64,000 bases of DNA from Candidatus Deferrimicrobiaceae bacterium (lineage in GTDB: Bacteria > Desulfobacterota > Deferrimicrobia > Deferrimicrobiales > Deferrimicrobiaceae): assembly GCA_036504035.1 (NCBI GenBank), contig DASXVV010000004.1, positions 1 to 64,000 on the forward strand, in the 5' to 3' direction. This document shows, one piece after another, positions 45,031-54,291 of this stretch (position 1 is its first letter; each line of letters starts with the position of its first letter). Both the position numbers and the translations under genes were made by a program. Under the pieces are notes generated by a model that had not been told where the DNA came from, ran no database searches, and saw nothing but the letters and a program-made list of their open reading frames with translations.

Positions 45031-45969
45031 ATGCGAAGACAGTACATCGAAGTCCCCGTATCCATCCGTTGTCGCGGCCTGTCCGCCAAGTACATGCGCC
45101 TCAAGGGGAACATCCTGGGGCCGCTCTACTGGCTCGCGGCGCTCCTGGCCGGCGGCCCGGGACTCGCGTTCCACCTGAAGTGCTCCTGGCTGGGGCTCGT
45201 CGCGTTCGTCACCCGGTGCATGAAGCGCGGCAGCTACAACCTGATGTTCTTCCCGATGGATTCGACGCGCTATTTCGAGTTCGACGAGGGGTGGAAACGA
45301 CTCGGCCGCCTGCCGTTCAGGCGATATCTCGATGTTTCCTCCCCCCGCCTCCTGCCCTTCATGCTCCTGCGGGCAAACCGGCAGGCCACGGCCGAGTTCA
45401 TCAATCCCGATCCGAACGACATCCGCGATACGGAGAAGTTCTTCAACGAATTCGGCATCGCCGGGCGCTGCAGATTCAACGGCTGCACGATCGCCCAGGC
45501 CGACTTCGAGCCTGCCTCGTTCGATCTGGTCACGTGCATCTCGGTCCTCGAGCACATCCCCTCCGACCGCGAGGCGGTCGAGCAGATGTGGTCGCTTCTC
45601 GCGCCCGGGGGAAGGCTCGTCCTGACCGTGCCGTGCATGAAGCTGCCGCTCGAGCAATACATCAGCCACAACCAGTACGGCGTCCTGGGCGCCGACAGCG
45701 AAGGGTACACCTTCTGGCAGCGCTTCTACGACGGCGAACTGCTCGAGAAGAACGTCTTCTCGGTCACCGGCCGGCCGGAGCACGCCGTCTTCTTCGGGGA
45801 GAAGAGCTACGGGCTCTTCTTCCGGAACGCGACGATGAAACGGTTGTTCGGCGCCCGGTACCCGTTCTGGCGGGAACCCTGGATGATGGCGACCGAATAC
45901 CGTTATTTCCAGACCATCGGGGAGATGCCCGGCGAAGGCGTCGCCTATCTCGAGTTCGTCAAGAAATGA
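45031..45969 (+). CDS. SAM-dependent methyltransferase (class I), membrane-associated
   Basis: A 312-aa protein with a hydrophobic segment near residues 27-48 (NILGPLYWLAALLAGGPG) before a class I methyltransferase-like core. The recognisable part is FDLVTCISVLEHIPSDREAV and LLAPGGRLVLTVPCM (motifs around strands 4 and 5). The usual glycine-rich motif I is not obvious, so the SAM site may be atypical. It overlaps the next gene, a glycosyltransferase, as ATGA, suggesting a glycan- or polysaccharide-modifying pair. Substrate unknown. Confidence 0.78.
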   Translation: MRRQYIEVPVSIRCRGLSAKYMRLKGNILGPLYWLAALLAGGPGLAFHLKCSWLGLVAFVTRCMKRGSYNLMFFPMDSTRYFEFDEGWKRLGRLPFRRYLDVSSPRLLPFMLLRANRQATAEFINPDPNDIRDTEKFFNEFGIAGRCRFNGCTIAQADFEPASFDLVTCISVLEHIPSDREAVEQMWSLLAPGGRLVLTVPCMKLPLEQYISHNQYGVLGADSEGYTFWQRFYDGELLEKNVFSVTGRPEHAVFFGEKSYGLFFRNATMKRLFGARYPFWREPWMMATEYRYFQTIGEMPGEGVAYLEFVKK

Positions 45970-46976
45970 CCGCGCCGCGCCTTTCGATCTGCATCGCGAC
46001 CTATAACCGGGCCGCGTTCATCGGGGAGACGCTCGACAGCATCCTCTGCCAGATCACCGACGAAGTGGAAATCGTCGTCGTCGACGGCGCCTCGACCGAC
46101 GACACCCGGGAGGTCGTCGAGCGCCATGGCGCCGGCTATCCCGGCCTGCGCTACATCCGTCTTCCTCAAAAGGGGGGGGTCGACCAGGATTTCTGCAAGG
46201 CCGTCGAGCTGGCCCGCGGCGAATACTGCTGGCTGTTCTCCGACGACGATCTGTTCAAGACGGGCGCGCTGGCGCGGGTGCTGGCGGAGCTTGCGGGCGA
46301 TCCCAGCCTCCTGATCGTCAACGCCGACGTCATGAACCGCGACTTCACCTTCGACATCCAGCCGTCCATGCTCGAAAACGCGGTCGACGAGCGTTATCCG
46401 CCCGGCGATCTCGAAGGGCTGTTTTCCAGGATCGTCCCCAGCATCTCGTTCATCGGGTGCGTCGTGATCCGACGTTCGGTCTGGATGGCGCGCGAGCATG
46501 CCCGTTACTTCGGCACCGAATTCATCCATGTCGGCGTCATCTTCCAGGAGCCGCTTCCCGGGACGGCGCGCGTCCTCGCGAAGCCTCTGGTCACGATCCG
46601 TTACGGGAACGCCCAGTGGTCGACCCGCTCGTTCGAGATCTGGATGCAGAAATGGCCGCGCGTGATCTGGTCGCTCGAGCGGATCTCCGACGCGGCCAAG
46701 CGGAAGCGCGTGAAGCCCGAGCCGTGGCGGCGGCTTTCGACGCTCCGCCTCTACCGGGCGCTGGGCTCCTACTCGCCCGAGGCGTACGAAAGGATCATCG
46801 CGCCCAGCGGCGCGTCCCGCCTCTGGAAATTGGCGGCCTATGCGATCGCCCGCCTGCCGCAGCCCGCCTGGAACGCCTGCATGCTCTGGTACCTGAAGAC
46901 GTTCAAGAACAAGCCCAGCAAGAAGATGACGATCTACGACCTCTCGCTCAGCCGGGAAAGCCTCCTCCGGAAGTAG
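45966..46976 (+). CDS. Family 2 glycosyltransferase
   Basis: A 336-aa GT-A fold transferase. The N-terminus LSICIATYNRAAFIGETLDS and VVVDGASTDDT are the family-2 nucleotide-sugar motifs, and the metal-binding DxD is in LFSDDDLFKTGA. The C-terminal part is basic and contains amphipathic helices, consistent with peripheral membrane attachment. Relatives transfer sugars in O-antigen or exopolysaccharide synthesis; the sugar cannot be predicted. Coupled to the upstream methyltransferase and convergent with parC. Confidence 0.9.
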   Translation: MTAPRLSICIATYNRAAFIGETLDSILCQITDEVEIVVVDGASTDDTREVVERHGAGYPGLRYIRLPQKGGVDQDFCKAVELARGEYCWLFSDDDLFKTGALARVLAELAGDPSLLIVNADVMNRDFTFDIQPSMLENAVDERYPPGDLEGLFSRIVPSISFIGCVVIRRSVWMAREHARYFGTEFIHVGVIFQEPLPGTARVLAKPLVTIRYGNAQWSTRSFEIWMQKWPRVIWSLERISDAAKRKRVKPEPWRRLSTLRLYRALGSYSPEAYERIIAPSGASRLWKLAAYAIARLPQPAWNACMLWYLKTFKNKPSKKMTIYDLSLSRESLLRK

Positions 46977-46991
46977 CCGGGGCTTGTTGCT

Positions 46992-49292
46992 TTACAGCCG
47001 GTTGACCGCCACGTTCTTCGGCAGGAGCCGCCCGCGGGCGCCCCGGGTCCGGATGTACTCTTCCTCGAGCTGTGCCCGGGTCATCGTCACGCCGTTCCCG
47101 CGCACCGCGGGCAGCATCACTTCCTTCGAATACGCGACCAGCCGGAGCATCTCCTCGCCCGGCTTGAGCGCGATCAGCTTGCACCCCTGCCCCTTCGGGT
47201 ATTCGAGCACCTCGGCGAGCGGGAAGACAAGGGCGTTGCCCGCGCTCGACGCCGCGAACACCCGGTCTTCCTTCGGGCCCAGCAACACCGGCGGCAGCAT
47301 CTCGCCGTCCTTCACGGTGACGATCGCCTTGCCCGCCTTGACCCGACCCGTCAAGTTCCCGATCTCGGTGACGAACCCGTAGCCGATCGTGCTCGACAGC
47401 AGCACCCGGTCCTTCTCGTGGGCCAGGAAGGCGGCGATGATCCGGGCGCCCGGATACAGGTCGATCAATGAGGCGACCGGGACGCCGTCGCCCCGCCCGC
47501 CGGGGACCGCGCCGGCCGAGATCGTGTAAGCGCGTCCCTGGCTGTCCATGAGCACGATCGAATTCGCGGTGCTGGTCTCGAGCGTCGTGTGCAGCCCGTC
47601 GCCGTCCTTGAAGCCCATGCCGGACACCTCGAGGCCGTGTCCCTGGCGCGACCGGAGCCACCCCTTCTGCGAAAGTACGATGGTGACGGGGTCGTCGCTC
47701 ACCGTCTCCTCGAAGACCGCCGGGGCCGCCTCCTCGATCACCGTGCGCCGCGGAGAGCCGAACTTCGCCGCGTCCGCCGCGAGTTCCGCGCCGATCCGCT
47801 TGAGGAGCGTCTTGCGGTCGGCGAGCATCTTCGCCAGATCCTTGCGCTCGTCGCGCAGCGTCCCCAGCTCCTTGTCGATCGCGATCGAATCGAGCCGGGT
47901 GAGCTGCCGCAGCCGCATGTCCAGAACCTTGTCGGCCTGGATCTCCGAGAGCGTCCAGCGGTTCATCAGCCGCTGCTTCGCCTCGACGTCGGAGTCGGAG
48001 GCCCGGATCATCCGGATCACCTCGTCGATGTCGAGCAAAATCTTCGCGAACCCCTCGAGGATGTGGATCCGGGCGTCGACTTTCTCTAGCCGCGACTTCG
48101 TACGGCGGATCACCGTGTCGGTGCGGTAGGCACACCAGTCGCGCAGGATCTCGAGAAGCCCCATCTGGCGCGGGAAGCCGTCGAGGGAGACCACGCACTG
48201 GTTGACCTTCACGCGCGACTCGAGGCTGGTCACGCTGCACAGGTAGCCCATCAGCTCGTGGGGATCCTGCCGGCGCGACTTCGGGCAGATCTCGATCTGG
48301 ACCGGCGGCGTTCCCTGCCCCGCGGAGTTGTTGACCGCGGAAACGCGCCCGAGCATCTCGGCCTTCGCGGCCTTCTGCTCGGGGGAGAGCTGGTTGTCTC
48401 CCGGCTTCTTCCCCTTCTTCGGCGTCGGGTTCGACAGCTCCTCGAACTCGCCGAGCACCTTGTCCGGCGAGATCTTCGGCGGCAGCTCGAAGACGACGAT
48501 CCGCCACCCGTCGTGATCCTTCTTCACCTCCCACCGGCAGCGCACGGTGAGCATCCCGCGGCCGGTGCGGTAGATCTCCTCGATCTCGGACCGCGGCGTG
48601 ATGACCTGGCCGCCGGTCGCGAAGTCGGGCCCCGGGATGTGCTTCAGAAGATCCGGAAGCGTCGCATCGGAATTCTGGAGCAGCGCCCCGGCGGCGGCGC
48701 ACACCTCGGCGAGATTGTGCCCCGGGATGTCGGACGCCATTCCGACGGCGATGCCCATCTGGTCGTTCATCAGGATCGTGGGGACGCGCGAGGGCATGCT
48801 GACCGGCTCGCTGTCGTTGCCGTCGTAGTTGGGGCGGAAGTCGACCGTTCCCATCTCCAGCTCGGAGAGGAGCAGTTGGGCGATATCGGTGAGGCGGCAC
48901 TCGGTGTAGCGCATCGCGGCCGCGGGGTCGCCGTCGATCGAGCCCCAGTTTCCCTGCCCGTCGACCAGCGGGTGGCGCATGTTGAAGTTCTGCGACAGGA
49001 GCACCATCGCCTCGTAGACGCTCGCGTCGCCGTGCGGGTGGTACTTGCCGATGACGTCGCCGACCACGCGCGCCGCCTTCTTGTGCGGCCCCTTGGGGCC
49101 CAGGTTCAGCTGATGCATCGCGTAGAGGATGCGCCGGTGGACCGGCTTGAGGCCGTCGCGCACGTCGGGGATCGCCCGCATCATCAGGGTGGAGACCGCG
49201 TAGCTCATGTACCAGCGCGACATCCCCTCGTCGGCGGGGATGAAGTCGCGCCAGGGCAGAAGCTGCGCGGGGGCGTTCGTGTCGGCGCTCAT
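46992..49292 (-). CDS. parC: DNA topoisomerase IV subunit A
   Basis: A 766-aa type IIA topoisomerase subunit that cuts and rejoins DNA to unlink daughter chromosomes. The winged-helix region has [32 protein letters not shown], and the catalytic Tyr129 in [11 protein letters not shown]. The C-terminal beta-pinwheel lacks a clear GyrA box, which with the partner type favours ParC over GyrA. Position 90, equivalent to the quinolone-contact Ser of GyrA (Ser83), is Ala; position 94 keeps Glu. ATG is immediately next to the parE stop with no gap. Confidence 0.93.
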   Translation of the reverse strand: MSADTNAPAQLLPWRDFIPADEGMSRWYMSYAVSTLMMRAIPDVRDGLKPVHRRILYAMHQLNLGPKGPHKKAARVVGDVIGKYHPHGDASVYEAMVLLSQNFNMRHPLVDGQGNWGSIDGDPAAAMRYTECRLTDIAQLLLSELEMGTVDFRPNYDGNDSEPVSMPSRVPTILMNDQMGIAVGMASDIPGHNLAEVCAAAGALLQNSDATLPDLLKHIPGPDFATGGQVITPRSEIEEIYRTGRGMLTVRCRWEVKKDHDGWRIVVFELPPKISPDKVLGEFEELSNPTPKKGKKPGDNQLSPEQKAAKAEMLGRVSAVNNSAGQGTPPVQIEICPKSRRQDPHELMGYLCSVTSLESRVKVNQCVVSLDGFPRQMGLLEILRDWCAYRTDTVIRRTKSRLEKVDARIHILEGFAKILLDIDEVIRMIRASDSDVEAKQRLMNRWTLSEIQADKVLDMRLRQLTRLDSIAIDKELGTLRDERKDLAKMLADRKTLLKRIGAELAADAAKFGSPRRTVIEEAAPAVFEETVSDDPVTIVLSQKGWLRSRQGHGLEVSGMGFKDGDGLHTTLETSTANSIVLMDSQGRAYTISAGAVPGGRGDGVPVASLIDLYPGARIIAAFLAHEKDRVLLSSTIGYGFVTEIGNLTGRVKAGKAIVTVKDGEMLPPVLLGPKEDRVFAASSAGNALVFPLAEVLEYPKGQGCKLIALKPGEEMLRLVAYSKEVMLPAVRGNGVTMTRAQLEEEYIRTRGARGRLLPKNVAVNRL

Positions 49293-51269
49293 TTAGATAT
49301 CGGCCTCCGTTCCGAGATTGCCTTCGCTTTCGATCCAGCTGCGCCGGTCGGAGGCGCGCTTCGAGGACAGGCACTTGTCGATCGTCGAGTACGTCTCGTC
49401 CTCGCGCCCCTGCATGATCTTGATCGGCAGCAGCCGGCGGGTGTCCGGGTTCATCGTGGTCTCCCAGAGCTGCTCGGGGTTCATCTCTCCCAACCCCTTG
49501 AAGCGCTGGATCTTGACCTTCTCGAGATCGATCCCCTCTTCGTCGGCCTGCGCTTTCGCCGCCTCGAGCTCTTCCTCGTCGAGGCAGTAGAGAATGCGCC
49601 GGGCCTTGTTCTTGCCGTGCGCCGGGAGGTCGACCCGGTAGAGCGGCGCCTCGGCGACGAAGATATGCCCGTGCTCGACCAGCGCGGGCAGGTGGCGCAC
49701 GAAGAACCCTTCCAGCAGGCTGCGGATGTGGGCGCCGTCGACGTCGGCGTCGGTCATGATGATGATCTTGCCGTAGCGCAGGCTCGACAGGTCGGGCTTG
49801 TCGCCCCGCTTGTGCGGGTCGATGCCGACGGAGACGATGATGTTGTGGATCGCCTCGCAGGCGAGCACTTCGTTCGTGGTCACCTCCCACGTGTTGAGCA
49901 CCTTGCCCCGCAGCGGCAAAATCGCCTGGCAGTCGCGGTCGCGCGCCATCTTTGCGGAGCCGCCGGCCGAATCGCCCTCGACGATGAACAGCTCGGTGCG
50001 CTCGGGATCGTCCTCCTTGCAGTCGGCGAGCTTGCCCGGCAGCGTCCCCAGCGTTCCCTGCTTCTTCTTCTCGACCTTCTTCGCCTGGCGCATCCGGGTA
50101 TTGGCCGCGTCGACGGCGAGCGCAGCGATCACCTTGCCGTGTTCCGGATGATCGTTCAGCCACAGCTGGAAACGGTCGCGGAAGACCGACGAGATCATGG
50201 CGGGCGCCCCGCGGGACGAGAGCCGCTCCTTGGTCTGCCCGTCGAACTGCGGGTTCTTGATGCGGGCGGAGAAGATGTAGCAGCACTTCCCCCAGACGTC
50301 GTCCGGCACGATCTTGACGTTGCGCGGCAGCATGTCGTGGTGCTCGGCGAAGGCGCGGATCGATTCGCAGACGGCCGACCTCAGCCCGTTGACGTGGGTG
50401 CCTCCCTGGACCGTCGGGATCAGGTTGACGAAGCTCTCTCCGAGCCCGGCTCCGTCGTTGATCCAGCAAAGCGCCCAGTCGGCGCCTTCGCCGACCGCGT
50501 GCTCCTCGCTGTCGCGCTCGGTCCAGTGGCGGCTGCCGACGAAGATCGGGGCGGCCATCTCGTGGTCGCCGACCAGTTCCCGCAGGTAGTCGGTCATTCC
50601 CTCGACGTACTTCCACGACTTCTCGTCGGCGAAGAGTCCGCCCTCGACCCGCAGCGTGGTCGTGATGCCGGGCAGCAGCATCGCCTTGGTGCGCAGCAGG
50701 TGCTCGAGCGAGGGGACGTGGATCTCGGGGCTGTCGAAATATTTGCCGTTGGGGCGGAACCGGACGATCGTGCCCGTCTTCCCCTTCGGGACGGGGGTGT
50801 CCGTCGTGTACAGCTTCTTCACGAGTTCGCCGTCCTCGAACATGATCCGGTATTCGGCGCCGTCCCGGTGGACGGTGGCTTCCAGCCGCGTGGAAAGGGC
50901 GTTGGTCACCGAGACGCCGACGCCGTGGAGGCCGCCCGAGAAGCCGTAGTTGCGCTTGTCGAACTTGCCGCCCGCGTGCAGCACCGAGAAGACGAGCTGG
51001 ATGCCGGGCACCTTCTTGACCGGGTGGATGTCGACGGGGATGCCGCGGCCGTCGTCGGAGACCGTGATCGTCCCGTCGGCGAGCAAGGTCACCGCGATGG
51101 TCTTCGCGAAGCCGGCGAGGCACTCGTCGGCGGCGTTGTCGATCACTTCCTGGAGGATGTGGTTCGGGGTATTGGTCCGGGTATACATCCCGGGGTGGCG
51201 TCGGACCGGTTCGAGCCCCTCGAGGGTCTGGATCGACTCGGCGTCATAGGTCTGGGGCGTGCGCGACAA
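49293..51269 (-). CDS. parE: DNA topoisomerase IV subunit B
   Basis: A 658-aa GHKL ATPase subunit of topoisomerase IV. The ATPase domain has VIDNAADECLAGFA, SDDGRGIPVDIHP and GLHGVGVSVTNALS; the TOPRIM domain has EGDSAGGSA, LPLRGKVLNTW and MTDADVDGAHIRSLL. The length and lack of a GyrB insertion favour ParE. The start is TTG at 51269, supported by GGAGG eight bases upstream. Operon parE-parC on the minus strand, divergent from dksA. Confidence 0.94.
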   Translation of the reverse strand: MSRTPQTYDAESIQTLEGLEPVRRHPGMYTRTNTPNHILQEVIDNAADECLAGFAKTIAVTLLADGTITVSDDGRGIPVDIHPVKKVPGIQLVFSVLHAGGKFDKRNYGFSGGLHGVGVSVTNALSTRLEATVHRDGAEYRIMFEDGELVKKLYTTDTPVPKGKTGTIVRFRPNGKYFDSPEIHVPSLEHLLRTKAMLLPGITTTLRVEGGLFADEKSWKYVEGMTDYLRELVGDHEMAAPIFVGSRHWTERDSEEHAVGEGADWALCWINDGAGLGESFVNLIPTVQGGTHVNGLRSAVCESIRAFAEHHDMLPRNVKIVPDDVWGKCCYIFSARIKNPQFDGQTKERLSSRGAPAMISSVFRDRFQLWLNDHPEHGKVIAALAVDAANTRMRQAKKVEKKKQGTLGTLPGKLADCKEDDPERTELFIVEGDSAGGSAKMARDRDCQAILPLRGKVLNTWEVTTNEVLACEAIHNIIVSVGIDPHKRGDKPDLSSLRYGKIIIMTDADVDGAHIRSLLEGFFVRHLPALVEHGHIFVAEAPLYRVDLPAHGKNKARRILYCLDEEELEAAKAQADEEGIDLEKVKIQRFKGLGEMNPEQLWETTMNPDTRRLLPIKIMQGREDETYSTIDKCLSSKRASDRRSWIESEGNLGTEADI

Positions 51270-51375
51270 GCGGGTACCTCCGTTCTGGATGCTTCCGTAA
51301 CCGTTGCAGGGGAAGGGAACGAGACCCTTATGTTACCCGACCTCGCGCCGCGATGCACGCCCGGGGCCCTCCGCC

Positions 51376-51405
51376 TTTACTCGGCGGTGGGTTTGGGGGT
51401 ATTTT
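51376..51405 (+). promoter_or_regulatory. Candidate promoter of dksA
   Basis: TTTACT (51376-51381), 18-base spacer, TATTTT (51400-51405), in a locally T-rich patch of otherwise GC-rich DNA, 36 bases before the ATG. Confidence 0.4.
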
Positions 51406-51441
51406 ATAGGGCAGAGTCTTGTCACGGGGGCAGCAGCGAGC

Positions 51442-51798
51442 ATGGAGCAGAGCGTGATCGAGAAGTGCCGGGAAGCGTTGCAGCGGCAGATGAGCGAACT
51501 GATGGAGGATGCGGGCAAGACCGTCTCCGACATGACGCTGGGGCCGGAAGACAACTTCCCCGACCCGACCGACCGCGCCGCCCTCGAGTCCGACCGCAAC
51601 TTCACGCTTCGGCTGCGCGACCGGGAGCGCAAACTGGTCGCCAAGATCAAGGAGGCGATCAAGCGGATCGAGAACGGCACCTTCGGCATCTGCGAGACCT
51701 GCGGCGGCGAGATCGAGGTGAAGCGCATGCTCGCCCGCCCGGTCACCACCGAGTGCATCGACTGCAAGACCGCCGCCGAGGAAGAAGAAGTCCGGTAG
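51442..51798 (+). CDS. dksA: DksA/TraR-type RNA polymerase-binding protein
   Basis: A 118-aa DksA-like protein that inserts into the RNA polymerase secondary channel and, with ppGpp, resets transcription. The coiled coil contains the tip acidic region (DNFPDPTDRAALESD), and the C4 zinc finger is CETC...CIDC at the C-terminus. It is shorter than E. coli DksA but typical of delta-type homologues. ATG 51442 was chosen because the upstream open frame is not conserved. Confidence 0.93.
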   Translation: MEQSVIEKCREALQRQMSELMEDAGKTVSDMTLGPEDNFPDPTDRAALESDRNFTLRLRDRERKLVAKIKEAIKRIENGTFGICETCGGEIEVKRMLARPVTTECIDCKTAAEEEEVR

Positions 51799-51827
51799 CC
51801 CCGCCCGTCTGATTCCCCGGAGGTCTC

Positions 51828-52823
51828 ATGACCGAACTTCGAAAAGACCCGATCGTGGGACGCTGGGTCATCATCTCGACGGAACGCGCCAACCGCCCCC
51901 ACGACATCTCCGAGCAACCGTCCCTCAAGCGTGACGGGGTCTGCCCCCTTTGCCCGGGCAGCGAGCGGATGACGCCGCCCGAGATCCTCGCATTCCGCCC
52001 CAACGGGGCTCCCAACGACTCCAACTGGACCGTCCGCGTCGTTCCCAACAAGTTCCCCGCGCTGCGCATCGAAGGCGACCTGGGCAAGGCGGCCGACGGG
52101 CTCTACGACCGGATGAACGGCGTGGGCGCCCACGAGGTCGTGATCGAGAGCGAGCGGCACGACGTCGACCTCTACGACCTGCCGCCCCGGCAGTTCGAAG
52201 ATGTTCTCTGGGCCTACCGGGAGCGGCTGATCGACCTCAAGAAAGACAAGCGTTTCAAGTCGGTCATCATCTTCAAGAACCACGGCTCCGCGGCCGGGGC
52301 GTCGCTGGCCCACAGCCACTCGCAGCTCATCGCCCTGCCGATCGTCCCCAAGCGGGTCATCGAGGAGATGACCGGCTGCAAGAACTACTTCAAGTTCCGC
52401 GACCGGTGCATCTTCTGCGACATCACGATGCAGGAGATGGACCAGAAAAGCCGCATCGTCGAGGAGAACGGCGAGTTCGTCGCCTACGCGCCCTACGCCC
52501 CCCGCTTCCCGTTCGAGACCTGGATCGTTCCCAAGCGCCACCAGTGCGCCTTCGAGATGATCGAGTCCGACCAGATCCGATCGCTGGCCGCGATCTTCCG
52601 CCGGACGCTGCGCCGCCTCAACCTCGCCCTCGAGAACCCGCCCTTCAACTACATCGTCCACAGCGCCGCTTTCCAGGAGGGCGCCGCCGATTATTACCAC
52701 TGGCATATCGAGATCATGCCCAAGCTGACCAAGGTCGCCGGCTTCGAGTGGGGATCGGGATTCTATATCAACCCGACGCCGCCCGAAGAAGCGGCCAAGT
52801 TCCTGCGCGAATTGCCCGAGTAG
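51828..52823 (+). CDS. galT: Galactose-1-phosphate uridylyltransferase
   Basis: A 331-aa GalT of the HIT superfamily, exchanging UMP between UDP-glucose and galactose-1-phosphate (or ADP-type variants). The N-terminus LRKDPIVGRWVIIS, zinc pair CPLC and CIFC, catalytic region GASLAHSHSQLIALP (second His as nucleophile) and HWHIEIMP are typical. The active-site sequence reads HSHSQ rather than HPHGQ, seen in bacterial variants. Just upstream of glgA, so a role in sugar nucleotide or glycogen metabolism is likely. Confidence 0.92.
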   Translation: MTELRKDPIVGRWVIISTERANRPHDISEQPSLKRDGVCPLCPGSERMTPPEILAFRPNGAPNDSNWTVRVVPNKFPALRIEGDLGKAADGLYDRMNGVGAHEVVIESERHDVDLYDLPPRQFEDVLWAYRERLIDLKKDKRFKSVIIFKNHGSAAGASLAHSHSQLIALPIVPKRVIEEMTGCKNYFKFRDRCIFCDITMQEMDQKSRIVEENGEFVAYAPYAPRFPFETWIVPKRHQCAFEMIESDQIRSLAAIFRRTLRRLNLALENPPFNYIVHSAAFQEGAADYYHWHIEIMPKLTKVAGFEWGSGFYINPTPPEEAAKFLRELPE

Positions 52824-52830
52824 GGGGGTC

Positions 52831-54291
52831 ATGAAGGTCCTGATCGTATCCTCCGAGGCTGTCCCGTTCGCCAAGACCGGCGGCCTGGCCGACGTCTGCG
52901 GCGCGCTCCCGCGGGCGCTGCGCCGGATCGGCATCGAGGCCGATCTCGCGCTGCCGTTCTACGGATGCATCGACCCGGCCCGCTTCGGGACCCGGCCCGC
53001 GGGGCCGTCGTTCCCCGTTCCGCTCGCCCAGCACGACGAAAACGGCTCCGTCTCGGAAGTCGACGGGGGCGAGGGGGTTCGCGTCTTCCTGGTCCGGAAC
53101 GACCGATTCTTCGACCGGGAGTTCCTTTACGGCACCAAGGACGGCGACTACGTCGACAACTGCGAGCGGTTCACCTTCTTCTGCCGCGCCCTGATGGAAT
53201 GGATGCGCCGCACCGGCCGCCATTACGACGTCATCCACAGCAACGACTGGCAGGCCGCCCTCATCCCCGCCTACCTCAAGACGCGCTATGCCGGCGACCC
53301 GGCGTTCCGCGGCACCGGATCGCTCTTCACCATCCACAACCTCGGCTACCAGGGTATCTTCTGGAATCACGCGCTGCCGGTGACGGGGCTCGGATGGGAT
53401 CTGTTCACGCCGCAGGGCGTCGAGTTCTACGGCAATCTCAACTTGATGAAGGCCGGGCTCAACTTCGCCGACCTGCTCTCCACCGTCAGCCCGACCTATG
53501 CGCGTGAAGTTCAGACGGTCGAATACGGCTACGGGCTCGAAGGGGTGCTCCACGAACGGCGCGAATCGCTCGTCGGCATCCTCAACGGCGTCGACTACGA
53601 CGAATGGAACCCTTCGACCGACCGCTTCATCGGCGCGCCCTTTTCGGCCGCCGACCTGTCCGGCAAGCGCGTCTGCCGCGCCGAGCTCCTCCGCGAGTTC
53701 GGCATGCCCATCGACGTCGAGGAGCCGGTGGCCGGCTTCGTGGGGCGGCTCAACGAGCAAAAAGGGGTCGACCTCATCGAGCAGGCGGGCGAGTGGATCG
53801 CCAACAGCCCCATGCGGCTCGTCGTGCTCGGCGCGGGCGAACGACGGTATGAAGATTCGCTGACCGACCTGGCCAACCGCTTCCCGGGCCGGATCGCGGT
53901 CCGGCTCGCCTACGACAACCGGCTGGCGCACATGATCGAGGCGGGCTCCGACCTCTACCTCATGCCCTCCCGCTACGAGCCGTGCGGGCTCAACCAGATC
54001 TACAGCCTCCGCTACGGGACCATCCCGATCGTCCGCGTCACCGGCGGGCTGGCCGACACGGTCGTCGACGCCGACGCGTTCCCCGACGCCGGGACCGGCT
54101 TCTCCTTCTCCGGTTACGCGGCGGCCGAGCTCATCGGGGCGATCCGGCGCGCGCTCGACGCGTTCCGGGATCCCGTCCGGCGCGAGTCCATCATCCGCCG
54201 CGGCATGGGGCTCGACTTCTCCTGGGACGCGTCCGCCCGCGCCTATGCCGTTCTTTACGAAAGGGTGGCGGCCCTGGCCGCCCCGAAGTGA
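52831..54291 (+). CDS. glgA: Glycogen synthase
   Basis: A 486-aa GT5 starch/glycogen synthase that extends alpha-1,4-glucan from ADP-glucose (or UDP-glucose). The N-terminal KTGGLADV motif (residues 15-22) binds the donor; later YDVIHSNDWQAAL, FTIHNLGYQG, GFVGRLNEQKGVD and MPSRYEPCGLNQ are all present. It starts 7 bases after galT and its stop overlaps the next GTG start. Confidence 0.95.
   Translation: MKVLIVSSEAVPFAKTGGLADVCGALPRALRRIGIEADLALPFYGCIDPARFGTRPAGPSFPVPLAQHDENGSVSEVDGGEGVRVFLVRNDRFFDREFLYGTKDGDYVDNCERFTFFCRALMEWMRRTGRHYDVIHSNDWQAALIPAYLKTRYAGDPAFRGTGSLFTIHNLGYQGIFWNHALPVTGLGWDLFTPQGVEFYGNLNLMKAGLNFADLLSTVSPTYAREVQTVEYGYGLEGVLHERRESLVGILNGVDYDEWNPSTDRFIGAPFSAADLSGKRVCRAELLREFGMPIDVEEPVAGFVGRLNEQKGVDLIEQAGEWIANSPMRLVVLGAGERRYEDSLTDLANRFPGRIAVRLAYDNRLAHMIEAGSDLYLMPSRYEPCGLNQIYSLRYGTIPIVRVTGGLADTVVDADAFPDAGTGFSFSGYAAAELIGAIRRALDAFRDPVRRESIIRRGMGLDFSWDASARAYAVLYERVAALAAPK

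Noticed and set aside
46948-51123. A 1391-codon minus-strand frame across parC and parE
   Set aside because: Same strand but wrong frame; composition is Arg/Gly/Pro-rich and the true ParC and ParE frames are complete.
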